64,000 nucleotides of DNA from Halorubrum persicum (GTDB taxonomy: Archaea > Halobacteriota > Halobacteria > Halobacteriales > Haloferacaceae). The position numbers and the translations under genes were made by a program. The stretch lies in assembly GCF_002727125.1 (NCBI RefSeq), contig NZ_NHOA01000008.1, forward strand, positions 56,846 to 120,845, given 5' to 3'. The notes beneath the pieces were generated by a model. It did not search any database and had not been told where the DNA came from. It saw only the letters and a program-made list of their open reading frames with translations. This document shows positions 9,823 through 19,463 of the stretch, in pieces. Positions within the stretch are counted from its first letter, which is position 1. Every line of letters starts with the position of its first letter.

Positions 9823-10449
9823 TCACTGCTGGTCAGTCAATTCCGTCAGTAGGTCGTCGTCTTCGTCCACCACGTCAGCTGGCGTGTACGTAGTTGGACT
9901 GGAGTCGGCATCACCGAGGTCATGGATTGCATAGAGCGCTTCCAGAAGATCGTATGTAGTTCCGTGTGAGAGGTTAGTGAGGCTAGCAATTTGCCGGACA
10001 GTGATGTCGCCCTCGCTATGGGATTTAATGAGATCGTGAGCGAGGGCGAAGGTCACGAGTCCGTGGTCGTCGCGCACCCGGGCGATGATTGGATATTCGT
10101 CAGCGTGTGCGACGACAGCGACGAGCTCAGGAGTGATCGACACTTCAACGCCTCGAATTGTGAGTTGTAACTCGAAGTCCTCAGCTTCGTACGGGCTGGG
10201 ACTGGTTTCATCTCCCGTTTCAGTGATGAGGCCCGCCTGTTCTAATCTGTGTAGGTACTCGTAGACCGTCTTTTTCGAGACATCTGCCGTCTCGACGAGG
10301 TCGGGCGCAGTAATGCCTGGTGAGCGACGAATCGCTGTATAGATGCCAGCGAGAGCCGAATTTGTGAGTAACTCCGTAAACGTCGGGACGCCAGTAATCG
10401 CCTGTATGCCGTCGCCTACATTCCGCACATGCTCTGTCTCGTAGCTCAT
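9823..10449 (-). CDS. Winged-helix transcriptional regulator (possible antitoxin)
   Basis: A 208-residue protein with two HTH-like regions: residues 40-80 (SPGITAPDLVETADVSKKTV, then YEYLHRLEQAGLI) and about 145-180 (ITVRQIASLTNLSHGTTYDL). The first is a typical winged helix. It is followed without a gap by the PIN-like gene, which it may regulate or neutralise. The start at 10449 is 10-20 bases downstream of an AT-rich patch. Confidence 0.7.
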   Translation of the reverse strand: MSYETEHVRNVGDGIQAITGVPTFTELLTNSALAGIYTAIRRSPGITAPDLVETADVSKKTVYEYLHRLEQAGLITETGDETSPSPYEAEDFELQLTIRGVEVSITPELVAVVAHADEYPIIARVRDDHGLVTFALAHDLIKSHSEGDITVRQIASLTNLSHGTTYDLLEALYAIHDLGDADSSPTTYTPADVVDEDDDLLTELTDQQ

Positions 10450-10497
10450 TGTGTAGAGTTACGTAACTCGAAACCATAAGCGTTTGTCTTGGAAAAT

Positions 10498-10625
10498 CAC
10501 TCCTCGCGGGATCGATAGCCCTGTTCGCCGAGCCTGTCGGCGACTTCATCAAGATCTGCGGGTCCAATGAGAACCGCCCATTTTGTTAGCAAAGAGGGGT
10601 TCGAGTCTGTAATCAGCAGGCGTTC
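10498..10625 (-). pseudogene. 3' remnant of a broken gene
   Basis: On the minus strand a frame reads LLITDSNPSLLTKWAVLIGP followed by ADLDEVADRLGEQGYRSREE-stop, which has convincing haloarchaeal coding character. It is closed just upstream by an in-frame TAG and has no start. It is probably the C-terminal remnant of a deleted gene; the family is unknown. Confidence 0.45.
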
Positions 10626-10641
10626 GTAGAGGTGCTACACG

Positions 10642-12026
10642 TGAGATTTATCAGAATTTAGTGATACTTGATATGGCACTCAAACGCTGCTTCTCCGATA
10701 GTAAGAGACTTTATTAATTTTATTATACTAAATATGTCCAAACTTTTCTTGATTCCTTCTCATACAATTCTGATGTTATTTACAACGAGCGGCGCTGTAC
10801 AACGATTTCATACATTCCCTATGTTATTTACAATATCGACCCGACTTCTGTCGTCTCGTGGTTTTTGGTTTTTCGTATGCTATTTGCAACGAGGTGATTT
10901 CCACGTCTCATCAACACCTAGTTAGGTTTGTATACTAACTATTATTGCGGGTTGATCGGGCGCTATCGTGATTGTTGATGTAATTCCACTTCTGTCTGTG
11001 AATTTTCGGGAATTCGTACCGTTTTTCTAGCAAAACGAGGGACGCTCGCTTGCTTGCAATTTCCGTGAATTCATATTGAATTTATAACGAGGCTATCGCA
11101 TAGGTCAAATCGGGTCTCCACAACTACCGTGTATTCTACGATTTCAGAAAATTCTGGCCTGCTTCTATCCGGCGATTTTCTGATTTCCTTATTGAATTTA
11201 TTATGAATTCACCCCACCTATCAAAATTATGTTAGATAGGCAGGAAAATAGCTTAGTGTTTCTAAGGGCTTTAGAAACAACAAGGAGATATTAAAATCTG
11301 TTATTTTCCTCTCGCACAGTTCTATTACCCCCGTGATTTTCCGTAGGTGTGTGTAGTAATAGATGGGTGTGCGATATTCAATCTGGGTGATAAATGTTTT
11401 TGCCGCCGGTTGGCGGGACCTATTCAAGCGCCATATTGGTTCCCGGCTTTTGCATCTTGTATCACTATTTCGAGATATATTCGGCAGCCCTGTGAGTCGA
11501 AGTATCGTTCGGGACGATCGTGGTCTATACCAGGTTCCCAGTGTAGTGGTCGCTGACTCTCTCCAAGCCACAGACGCGCGGTAGATGTGACCGCGCTGGT
11601 TGGCTGGCATATGGAGTACAGTCTACGCTGCTGGGGGTACTAGCAGCTTCACTTGCTAACATCATAGTAGGCCACTACAGCGGTCATCCACCGGCTGATA
11701 CTGGTTTCGACCCTCATCTGTTCATAGCCGCAATCACTTACTTTTGCGGCTATCGAGACTGCGGGGCTTGGTCTGCCTGGTGGTTCTGACACACTGTAAG
11801 CATCTCAGGTATTCACAGTCCCACAGCCCCACCAAGTTGTACAGGTAACGCACGTTCCTTGTTCAGTTCTGGTTCCACAGGAACGCTGAGCGCCTACTGG
11901 ACTGGGTGTTCCTGGCGCGTATATACTGCCTCATCTGGCTTGCGTAACACAGACACCTATCGTACCTGGGTCGCCTGCTGTTCCTCGTGAACCTAAGGAA
12001 CCTAAGGTTCGCGTAGTCCCCGAAAC
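10642..12026. other. Gene-poor AT-rich stretch with short repeats
   Basis: About 1.4 kb without a convincing gene on either strand. The first 600 bases are strongly AT-rich. Three near-identical units of the form ATG(T/C)TATTT(A/G)CAA occur at 10773, 10821 and 10877; the first two are also preceded by similar CATACA/CATACAT text. From about 11.6 kb GC rises and only short frames remain. It may be decayed element DNA or a regulatory region. Confidence 0.5.
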
Positions 12027-12716
12027 TTACTGAGTACGGACAGCCCCAACGTCCACCATCGCATGCCCGGTTCGGTCCTGCATTTGTTCGATAGCCTGTT
12101 CTTGCTCCGAAAGAACACGGTCAATTGTCTCTACCGCTGTTGGCTTTTCGCCTGTCCCGAGATCCATAATGAACCCACCAAGCATGAAGAGTGCCTGTTC
12201 ATACCGGCGTGGATCACCATCTGGGCAGCTTTCGCGGAACGCCTGACAAAATTCACCGTATTGGTCTGGGCTTTGACTGGCAGCGCGATACAATCGCTCA
12301 CCACGCTCTCGAATCCCCCAGAGATACGCGTAGGCATTCCACACACGACGGTCATAGATCGGGAATGTCGCCGAGGATGCATTCGGCCCGCTCGCCGCAA
12401 GATGAAGCAGAAACGACGGCGTCACGAGTCCAGACCCCGAAATAATCCCTTCGTCACGAAGCCGATCACTAACGTTTCGCACAGCCGTTGACGGTCGTTG
12501 CTCTACGTATCGATCCATATCGAGCTGCGAAATGACTGGAGCTATATCTGTGAACGCAATCCGTCGGCTCAGATCCTTCCATTTCCACAGTTGACGCGCT
12601 CGTTCAACGAGATCAGGCTCAGCCAACGCCTGTAGGTACTGCTCGTTATCTTCCTCGTAGACGCGGTACATCGACGCCCAATATGGCACGTTCAACGGTG
12701 GGTCGGACATATCCAT
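12027..12716 (-). CDS. Conserved-looking hypothetical protein
   Basis: A 229-residue protein taken from the ATG giving MDMSDPPLNVPYWAS; upstream codons in the same frame look non-coding. No family is recognised. It is rich in helices with many Trp/Tyr (ARQLWKWKDLSRRIAFTDIA; then FPIYDRRVWNAYAYLWG). The latter resembles the part of some HhH-type nucleic-acid proteins that precedes their core, but no catalytic motif can be named. It is monocistronic, with an AT-rich region upstream. Confidence 0.65.
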   Translation of the reverse strand: MDMSDPPLNVPYWASMYRVYEEDNEQYLQALAEPDLVERARQLWKWKDLSRRIAFTDIAPVISQLDMDRYVEQRPSTAVRNVSDRLRDEGIISGSGLVTPSFLLHLAASGPNASSATFPIYDRRVWNAYAYLWGIRERGERLYRAASQSPDQYGEFCQAFRESCPDGDPRRYEQALFMLGGFIMDLGTGEKPTAVETIDRVLSEQEQAIEQMQDRTGHAMVDVGAVRTQ

Positions 12717-13036
12717 CGGCAACGGAGCCAGCGAGATAGGAATTACGCCGGATACCCTCTCTGGTAGCACTACTCTCAACTAGGTAGACTCGTCGTAGCC
12801 ACGCCTATAGTAATTTCCAGAAGTGTCTACTCACACCTCTCGCCAGTTCTTCGAGAGGCAACAAAACACGCCAATTTTCGGGGACGCTACCACAAAGACT
12901 TCCAGATTCTACTATAGAACTACAGGGTCCCTGAACTAGCTCACTCTTCTTGGTTGGAAGGTGCTGACTGGAATTCGATCTCTAAAATACTCTCCCAAAG
13001 ATATAGGGATAATCATACACGTTATGGACTCATAAA

Positions 13037-13846
13037 ATGGGGTTATTTGAAAAGTACATAGCATATCAGTGGATGTCAAGTGGCGATGGTGATGGTGGGG
13101 ATAGCGATGGGATTGCTGTCTTTGTCATTATTGGCGCGATTATCGCGGCGCTCGCCGGGATTGTATGGGCTATGACGGCAATTCTCTCGATCGTATGGAA
13201 CTTCGTCTATGGACTTGTTCGTCCGGTCCTCGTTGTGTTTCCCCCTGTTACTGTTCCGCTTGCAGCGATTCTTATTGGCTGGCTATTCACATTGATCGGC
13301 CCATACCCGACTGAGAAGATGGAAGCATTCTTAGATGGCACTGACGACAAACTCTCGTTCACTGGGAGAAGTGTCTGGGCACTCATCGCCATCAATAGCA
13401 TATTTATAATGGCACAGTTCGATCTGTTCCCAGAAGCTAATGGTGTAGTTGGAATTATCTTCGGCCTGGTAGTTGCCCTCTTTTTATTGTACGGATTGTA
13501 CGAGGTTTTCCATCTTCCCTACCGATGTATTCGGTTGTTGTTGCACGCACCGGATGGGACCCGCTACGTCATTGCATTCCTTTCACCAGTGATATTTATG
13601 ATCGTATCGGGTGCATTCAATGTCCCACTTAACATACCCATTGTATCCTCGATAAGGCTAAACTCAGAGATCGCTGTTGCTGTTGGTGCACTTACTATCC
13701 TCAATGCAACATATCTAGGTGGAGTACTCGCCGTTCTGTTGAAGCAAGACGAAATCCACCCTGAATCCCCTCAAACCAAATCGAATAGCCATCCCGACGA
13801 TTCGTCTTCTAATGTATCACCGACTAGTAGACATATGCGAGAGTAG
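13037..13846 (+). CDS. Polytopic membrane protein, function unknown
   Basis: A 269-residue protein. After a short N terminus and a Gly/Asp run (SSGDGDGGDSDG), about six hydrophobic segments follow: near residues 30-55, 60-85, 110-130, 138-160, 178-198 and 210-235. The C terminus is hydrophilic, with Ser/Asn/Pro. No motif is recognised. It lies tail to tail with the membrane AAA ATPase gene, so a shared role is only a guess. Confidence 0.7.
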   Translation: MGLFEKYIAYQWMSSGDGDGGDSDGIAVFVIIGAIIAALAGIVWAMTAILSIVWNFVYGLVRPVLVVFPPVTVPLAAILIGWLFTLIGPYPTEKMEAFLDGTDDKLSFTGRSVWALIAINSIFIMAQFDLFPEANGVVGIIFGLVVALFLLYGLYEVFHLPYRCIRLLLHAPDGTRYVIAFLSPVIFMIVSGAFNVPLNIPIVSSIRLNSEIAVAVGALTILNATYLGGVLAVLLKQDEIHPESPQTKSNSHPDDSSSNVSPTSRHMRE

Positions 13847-13963
13847 ACATAGTGCTCAAACCCTACAGACAGAGAGGGATTGATCCGAGGGGCCGAATAA
13901 TAAGACACGGATTCAGAGTCGGGGACGTGTGCTGGCAGTACGACTATAGCGACCCTATATAAG

Positions 13964-15358
13964 TCAGTCAATTAACGCCTGTTGTACATCTTCTTCGGTA
14001 ATCTTGGCCTCACCTTTGCGAAACAGGCTGTTTCGGGCCGCATCGTCAACGAGACTGGCTAGGTCCGCGGCAGTCATCTCATTCGTTCGTTCAGCAATCG
14101 TTCTAATCTGGTCTTCCGACAGACGGTGGGGTCGGTCGGCCAGCTGTGCTTGCAGGATAGAAGCGCGCGCGTCACAACCTGGAATCCCGATATGGATCTT
14201 CTTGTCGATCCTGCCGGATCGGATCCCCGCCTCGTCCAGAGACTCCAACCGGTTCGTGGAACCGATGAACACGATATTGTGTTTCCCCGTGTTTTCTAAC
14301 CGGTTCAAGAATTCGTTCACAACCTTCGTGTCCTCTTCGTGTGCCTGGCCAGCACCGCGATCCTTCAGGACTGAATCTAACTCGTCAAAGAACACCACGG
14401 CTCCCCCAGCCTCTTCAGCAACGGCTTTTGCTTCCTCGAAGAGCGCTTTCACCTTCTGCGACGACTCGTTAATCCACTTGCTCTGTACGTCGCCCCCACT
14501 CAATTTCACAAATGGGAGTCCGATTTCTGTGGCCAAGGCCTTCGCCAGGAATGTCTTCCCCGTTCCAGGCGGCCCGTGGAAGATAATGTTCGACGGACTA
14601 ATCCCGAGTGCTTCCGCTTTTTTTCTCTGTGTTGTGAGCGGGATCATCACGTCCCGCTTCAATTCTGTTTTCAATTCTTCCATCCCACCCACATCCTCGA
14701 ATTCTACCCCAGTATCGGTGGTCCAATCGAAATCCAGTTCTGTCAAATCAGTACGTTCGTTCTGAGTGGATCGATTGTCTGATCGGAAGTCCTCACGTAT
14801 CTTGTGCGGATCCCTCGCCGTTGTCGGACTCTTTGGAGATGGCTGACGATCGACCTGCTCTTCGGTTGCCCACTGCATAGTTTTGGCTCGCACATACTCA
14901 GGATCCAGCTGCTCTTCGTGTGTTGCCGGTGAAGGCATCTGCTGCAGTTTCGCTAGGCGGTACGACACATACGCGATAGGGCCTGCAATGAGCACTACTG
15001 CGGTAAGTTCGCTTGGAGTCGGATCGGCTCCACTATTGAGGATCCAGTTGGTGGTGATACGTAGGGTGCTGAGACCCGTTCCGACGAGTCCAGCACCACC
15101 AACTAGTGTGTGCGTGCTTTGACCAAGCAGTTCCAGCGACGCAATTTCTTCGAGGACCCCCCATAGTACCAGCAAAACCATAATCGCAACTGCAAAGATC
15201 ACTAATGTCGCTCCAGCGACCGACATCGGCCATAGGACTCCGCCAAACCACGGATTAAGCAGTTGCGTCTGTACTACAGAATGGCCTGTAAGTACAGTCA
15301 CAGCCACAAGTAGGGCTTCTGTAGTACAGGCTAACACTCCAGATAATGTGGATTTCAT
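13964..15358 (-). CDS. Membrane-anchored AAA+ ATPase
   Basis: A 464-residue protein. Residues 1-140 contain about four hydrophobic segments (for example AGATLVIFAVAIMVLLVLWG). A charged linker (about 145-205) is followed by a single AAA+ module. The module has Walker A GPPGTGKTFLAKALA (about 263), Walker B AVVFFDELDSVL (about 325), a sensor-1-like STNRLESLDEAG, an RSGRIDKKI arginine-finger region and a C-terminal helical lid. The order resembles FtsH/classic-clade AAA proteins but no protease domain follows. It begins nine bases after the stop of the nuclease-like gene at 15368-15940, so the two look like one operon. Confidence 0.8.
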   Translation of the reverse strand: MKSTLSGVLACTTEALLVAVTVLTGHSVVQTQLLNPWFGGVLWPMSVAGATLVIFAVAIMVLLVLWGVLEEIASLELLGQSTHTLVGGAGLVGTGLSTLRITTNWILNSGADPTPSELTAVVLIAGPIAYVSYRLAKLQQMPSPATHEEQLDPEYVRAKTMQWATEEQVDRQPSPKSPTTARDPHKIREDFRSDNRSTQNERTDLTELDFDWTTDTGVEFEDVGGMEELKTELKRDVMIPLTTQRKKAEALGISPSNIIFHGPPGTGKTFLAKALATEIGLPFVKLSGGDVQSKWINESSQKVKALFEEAKAVAEEAGGAVVFFDELDSVLKDRGAGQAHEEDTKVVNEFLNRLENTGKHNIVFIGSTNRLESLDEAGIRSGRIDKKIHIGIPGCDARASILQAQLADRPHRLSEDQIRTIAERTNEMTAADLASLVDDAARNSLFRKGEAKITEEDVQQALID

Positions 15359-15367
15359 CGACTCGTA

Positions 15368-15940
15368 TCAGCAGTCAGCTGGTGATATGAGCGGCAAGAA
15401 ATCCATCTCGTCCGCCCGAACAACACGATTCAGAGTGTCTTCCGGATAGGGTTCCGGAATCTGATCCTCGACCTTCTCCCTTGATGCGCAGCCAATGATT
15501 CGGATTCTGGCGCTTGAGGCAGTCCAGTCGAACACGTGGGTTCGGACGTATAACTCCGATTTCAGCGGCTTATCAGGGCGCACCAGTAGGTCTGGTCGAT
15601 TCATTTTCGGGGTCGCTGTTGATTTGACATCAATCGTAGTCCCATGTAGCGAGAGGTCAGTGCCATCATCGCCCTGCGTGTATGCGTTCGCATCCACATT
15701 GAGTCCGTAGAGGCGTGCGACTGCAAGTTCGCCTAAGAGCCCGATTTGATGGCTGGAAAGGGCAGTACGACTACCAAACACGACGCCCTCATCGATTGCC
15801 GAGTCGTTACGCTTCTCAGCAAGGTCAAGTGCCCGTTGAATATCCTCACGGGAGAGCTTGACTGTTGGTAGGGCTTTGAGCGGTACGTCTGCGGGAGTCA
15901 GTCCGAGCGATTTTTCTCGGTCGGCGTATTTCTGTGACAT
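15368..15940 (-). CDS. PD-(D/E)XK-like nuclease candidate
   Basis: A 190-residue protein starting at MSQKYADRE. The core HQIGLLGELAVARLYG, then GDDGTDLSLHGTTIDVKSTA, matches a PD-(D/E)XK nuclease: an early Glu, a strand with GTDL, and a DVK motif closing the site. It resembles small restriction-type or mobile-element endonucleases. It lies directly upstream of the membrane AAA ATPase with a nine-base gap, and head to head with the McrBC operon. Function in DNA restriction is inferred. Confidence 0.65.
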   Translation of the reverse strand: MSQKYADREKSLGLTPADVPLKALPTVKLSREDIQRALDLAEKRNDSAIDEGVVFGSRTALSSHQIGLLGELAVARLYGLNVDANAYTQGDDGTDLSLHGTTIDVKSTATPKMNRPDLLVRPDKPLKSELYVRTHVFDWTASSARIRIIGCASREKVEDQIPEPYPEDTLNRVVRADEMDFLPLISPADC

Positions 15941-16284
15941 GGCTGTCGATTGTATGGGCAGCCCCGGTCGCGTGCCCCAAACACGCGGCCTTTCTGCAAG
16001 GCGGCACCGGGTTGATGTCTGTACAAGAGTGTATGACATCCAGTTAAAAGTAGACTTGTATTTCGATCGAAGACTGCGCAGCAAAACGCCATAGTGCGGG
16101 TCGGTTCCAGCGGAAACAGAGGGGTTAGCGGGATCGACAAGAAAGTTGAGTGAGGTCCTGTTCACTCTGTGGTCAAGAAGTCAATTTCTCGATGAAGATG
16201 GCACTCTGGTCTTTTGGAGATCAGTCGGGCTGAGTGATTTCTTCAGGATCAACCGAAGAGTCCGCTTTGGCATTCGAGGAATGG

Positions 16285-16293
16285 TTTTTATAT
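16285..16293 (+). promoter_or_regulatory. TATA box of the McrBC operon
   Basis: TTTTTATAT lies 25-33 bases before ATG 16318, giving a leaderless-type start. This supports choosing 16318 rather than the upstream in-frame codon at 16234. Confidence 0.55.
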
Positions 16294-16317
16294 GCTACAC
16301 GGTACCTGTATGCTATA

Positions 16318-17547
16318 ATGAGTAACTCGTCGGATGGTTATACTGTCGAAGAGGCGAAAGAGAACATCGGGATTCTTCGACGTGTTACCGAGGATGTCGT
16401 CGACGCAATCGAGGATGCGGAAAGCGAAGAGGTACTAGAGTATCTCATCGAAGAGCAAGAACTCGACAGATTACACGACGGTGAGCGTGGCCTGGGCCAG
16501 GTTCGTCGGGCTGTCCTCGAATCACCACTTGCATCGGATCGTCTCAAGCGTCTTGTCAGTTTACGGGGTGACGAAACGCCCGAGGAGATTCTGGTTCCTC
16601 GGGATGTTCAGCGAAACGCGAAGGTTGCATTAGAGGCTGGAAAGCCCGTCGTCCTCTACGGGCCGACCGGAACAGGGAAAACGACCTTCGCCAAGCAGCT
16701 CGCTCGGGAGACGAGCATCGGCTACAGTCTGAATACGGCGACGCCGTCGTGGACGCCGTCCGACATCATCGGTGGTGTCAGCCCGGACTATACCGGCGAA
16801 TCGCTGAGCTACCGAACGAAGCTGGGGTGTGTCTCTGAGGCAGTAGAGCGTGCCCGCGCATTCGATGTCGAATACGGGGTTATCTTGGACGAAATCACGC
16901 GAGCAGACATCTCGAAGATTTTTGGTCCTCTCTACACGGCTATCGAGAACCCTCACCAGACGATCTTCGAGACTGACGAGGGGAAGACGATCGAACTTGA
17001 CGAGCGGGTGAACATCATCTGTACGATGAATATGTCGGACCGGACGGTGAACGAACTCGACAACGCGATTACCCGCCGGTTTGCGATGATTGAGCTCGAC
17101 GAGTACGAGGAAGACAAGCGCCGGCAACTCTTCAAGGACTGGATCACCACGCACCTTACCAGCGAGACAGACCTCGACGAGAACGAAATACTACGGCTGT
17201 TCGAGCGTGATTACGAAGGGATCAATCACGGTAATGAAGCGACCTCGCAGGGAGCGATTATGCGATTTGGCCCGATGCACTACCGAGACGTGGCAGTCTT
17301 CCTCGGCGTCGCGTGCCGTGAGGGCGGCGAGTACGAGTACGATCAAACGGACGCTGTCGGCCAGGCATTCCGAACCTACATCGTTCCCCGCCTGCTGAAC
17401 GCCGCTGCATTCCCACAGATCGAACGGATCGCAGAACACTATCGAGCACTCAACGGCGAATTCGAGGAATTCGATCTGTCTCCCGCGGCTGAACTCGCTG
17501 AACGCGAACTCGAACAAGAGCGTCGCCAGATGGGCTCGTACGAGTAA
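16318..17547 (+). CDS. mcrB: McrB-type AAA+ GTPase/ATPase subunit
   Basis: A 409-residue motor subunit of a McrBC-type modification-dependent restriction system. Residues 1-95 are a helical acidic N terminus that does not look like the DUF3578 methyl-cytosine-binding domain of E. coli McrB. The AAA+ module has Walker A GPTGTGKTTF (115-124), then TPSWTPSDIIGGVSPDYTGE, Walker B VILDEITRADISKIFG (about 195-210) and a sensor-like ICTMNMSDRTVNELDNAITR with the conserved Met-Asn. The partner McrC-like gene starts at its stop codon. How target DNA is recognised by this variant is not evident from the N terminus. Confidence 0.8.
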   Translation: MSNSSDGYTVEEAKENIGILRRVTEDVVDAIEDAESEEVLEYLIEEQELDRLHDGERGLGQVRRAVLESPLASDRLKRLVSLRGDETPEEILVPRDVQRNAKVALEAGKPVVLYGPTGTGKTTFAKQLARETSIGYSLNTATPSWTPSDIIGGVSPDYTGESLSYRTKLGCVSEAVERARAFDVEYGVILDEITRADISKIFGPLYTAIENPHQTIFETDEGKTIELDERVNIICTMNMSDRTVNELDNAITRRFAMIELDEYEEDKRRQLFKDWITTHLTSETDLDENEILRLFERDYEGINHGNEATSQGAIMRFGPMHYRDVAVFLGVACREGGEYEYDQTDAVGQAFRTYIVPRLLNAAAFPQIERIAEHYRALNGEFEEFDLSPAAELAERELEQERRQMGSYE

Positions 17548-19313
17548 TGAGCGCTGTCGACGAAGTCTACCAGTACGGGCAAGATACCTTCAACATCCCC
17601 GAACGGGGTGAGATCCGCATAGAGGGCTGTCCGTCATCCATTACAGACCAGCTTCGTCGTGCGTCGTTCACACGTGAAAGCCCAGGCGTCTACACGAAGC
17701 AGCAGGAAGCACTCGATTCCGACCAGGAATACGAGGTCGTGACTGTCACCGTTGAAGGTGATGACAACGAGGTGCTCCACATCGAAGCGACGGACATCAT
17801 CGGCGTCGTGAGCCTGACGCCGTCGTCGAAAGTACAGGTCGACCCGAAGATTGAGTGGGAGCACATCTTCGATATGCTGCTGGCCGTGTATGATCAGAAC
17901 CGCTCAGTCGAGTATCACGGCATCCCGCTTCAAGACTTCCTCTCCGACGACATCCACCTCGACGACGTATTCGTCGTCTTGGCGATCAACTATCTGGACG
18001 GATTAGAGGCCATCCAGCGGAACGGATACATTCGGAACCTCGTGATAAGACGGACGAATAGCTTGGATGGTCGAGGAAACATCGATGTCGAGCAGACACT
18101 ACTGAATCACGCTCGGGGAACGATCGAGCCACAGTGGATCCACAACGAGACGGAGTACAACAATGCTGTCAACTCCTTGCTTCACTTCGCGGGGAAAACG
18201 CTCCTTCGGCTTTTCAGACAGAACTCTCACGATAACGACCATCCGGCGTACGACCGCATTTTCTCCGAAGTCCATCGGGAAGTAGAGCGACTAGAGGGTA
18301 TGGGCGTGGAGAGCGGTCTCGACCGGATGGATGAGTACAGGGAGATTTCGTTGTATGACCTTCCGAAACAGCGTCAGTACTACCAGAAGGCGTTTGATGT
18401 CTCGAAGGCGGTGATGTCGTCGTCCCTCGGTCAGCAACTGCGTGACGGGCCCAGAGAGCTGGTCGTGGACTACGTGCTGAATATGGAGTCGCTCTTCGAG
18501 CAGTACTCGCAGGTCGTTATTGAGCGCGAACTCAACTACATCAAGTCCTACGATCATCTGGGTGACCTAGATGATGTCACTCCAGTTCGCTCACCATCGG
18601 TGAAACCGTTCGAAGGAGAGGGGTCAATCTATCACGAGCCCGATCACGCGCTGCAGGAAGGTGAGGAAACTATCGCCGTGCTGGACTCGAAGTACTACGC
18701 CGAAGGCCACGACCCGGTCAAGGAGTCTCCGTCCCGGTCGAGACTGTTCAGTTACGCCTATCTGCTCCACTCGGATCGGTTGGCATTCCTCTGTCCGTTG
18801 CTCGAACCGCGGCGACGACGTGTGGCACAGACTGGAGCCGAATTACAGATTGTCTCACCGGAAGGAGAGTTCGGGTTGGACGCGTACGACGAGGTCGTCC
18901 ATGAGTATCTCCACAGCGTCCTCGTCGAGAGAGCCCCAGAACTCGAAGCATTCCGTGCTGTCGCAGAGCCAAAGAACGAACTGTGTCTTGATGGCATTGA
19001 CGAAGGCGATCTGGAACGTGCGACGGATATGAGCGGCCCGTTCACGTTCAAAGACGCACGAGATTTCTCACTACGAATCATCAAAGCAGCTGCTGACGAA
19101 TACTCCTGGGAAGTTCGCAATCGATATGATCTGGAGCAGGACGGCGACTGGACGCGAGAACAGATCGAAACGCGGTGTGAACGCCGGTATGAGCATACGA
19201 CGACGTGTGTGCCCGTCTTCTGTCGTGACGAGGGGCAGGAGTGGATCGACCTCTATTTCCTCGATAATGGGTCTGAACAGGTCGAAAAAGAAGGGCCGCT
19301 AAAACTATTGTAG
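17547..19313 (+). CDS. mcrC: McrC-type nuclease subunit
   Basis: A 588-residue partner of the AAA protein, longer than E. coli McrC (about 350). The N-terminal half has the McrC pattern: a DIIGVVSLTPSSKVQVDPKI-type strand, LAINYLDGLEAIQRNGYIRN, and the GRGNIDVEQTLLNHARG turn. The PD-(D/E)XK site is ETIAVLDSKYYAEG (about 375-385) with the acidic residue upstream near IYHEPDHALQ. After the nuclease core comes about 180 extra residues, possibly a specificity or regulatory domain. Its start overlaps the last base of the mcrB stop. Confidence 0.78.
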   Translation: MSAVDEVYQYGQDTFNIPERGEIRIEGCPSSITDQLRRASFTRESPGVYTKQQEALDSDQEYEVVTVTVEGDDNEVLHIEATDIIGVVSLTPSSKVQVDPKIEWEHIFDMLLAVYDQNRSVEYHGIPLQDFLSDDIHLDDVFVVLAINYLDGLEAIQRNGYIRNLVIRRTNSLDGRGNIDVEQTLLNHARGTIEPQWIHNETEYNNAVNSLLHFAGKTLLRLFRQNSHDNDHPAYDRIFSEVHREVERLEGMGVESGLDRMDEYREISLYDLPKQRQYYQKAFDVSKAVMSSSLGQQLRDGPRELVVDYVLNMESLFEQYSQVVIERELNYIKSYDHLGDLDDVTPVRSPSVKPFEGEGSIYHEPDHALQEGEETIAVLDSKYYAEGHDPVKESPSRSRLFSYAYLLHSDRLAFLCPLLEPRRRRVAQTGAELQIVSPEGEFGLDAYDEVVHEYLHSVLVERAPELEAFRAVAEPKNELCLDGIDEGDLERATDMSGPFTFKDARDFSLRIIKAAADEYSWEVRNRYDLEQDGDWTREQIETRCERRYEHTTTCVPVFCRDEGQEWIDLYFLDNGSEQVEKEGPLKLL

Positions 19314-19433
19314 TTTGTCTAAGGTCGTCATAGAACTGATCACTAACGGGAACATCATCGATAGGATCGATGGTGATTTTAGAAAGTGGTGAATCAAAAT
19401 ATCCCACCAGAACGACTATATTACTACCAACAC

Positions 19434-19450
19434 ACTATATACGATATAGT
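19434..19450 (+). promoter_or_regulatory. Palindrome over the promoter of the ATP-grasp peptide cluster
   Basis: ACTATAT-ACG-ATATAGT is a perfect 7-base inverted repeat covering the TATA region 14-30 bases before ATG 19464, with an AGGTGG ribosome-binding-like sequence between. It is well placed to be a repressor operator; the regulator is unknown. Confidence 0.45.
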
Positions 19451-19463
19451 AGGTGGTTAGCAT

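Noticed and set aside
10773..10890. CRISPR-like array
   Set aside because: Only three degenerate short units of uneven spacing, no conserved repeat of normal length and no cas genes anywhere in the window.
10668..10925. 85-codon plus-strand frame in AT-rich DNA
   Set aside because: Phe/Leu/Ser-rich product follows from base composition and overlaps the repeat units.
11227..11610. 127-codon minus-strand frame in the gene-poor region
   Set aside because: Arg/Ser/Thr-rich basic product unlike island or host proteins; no start context.
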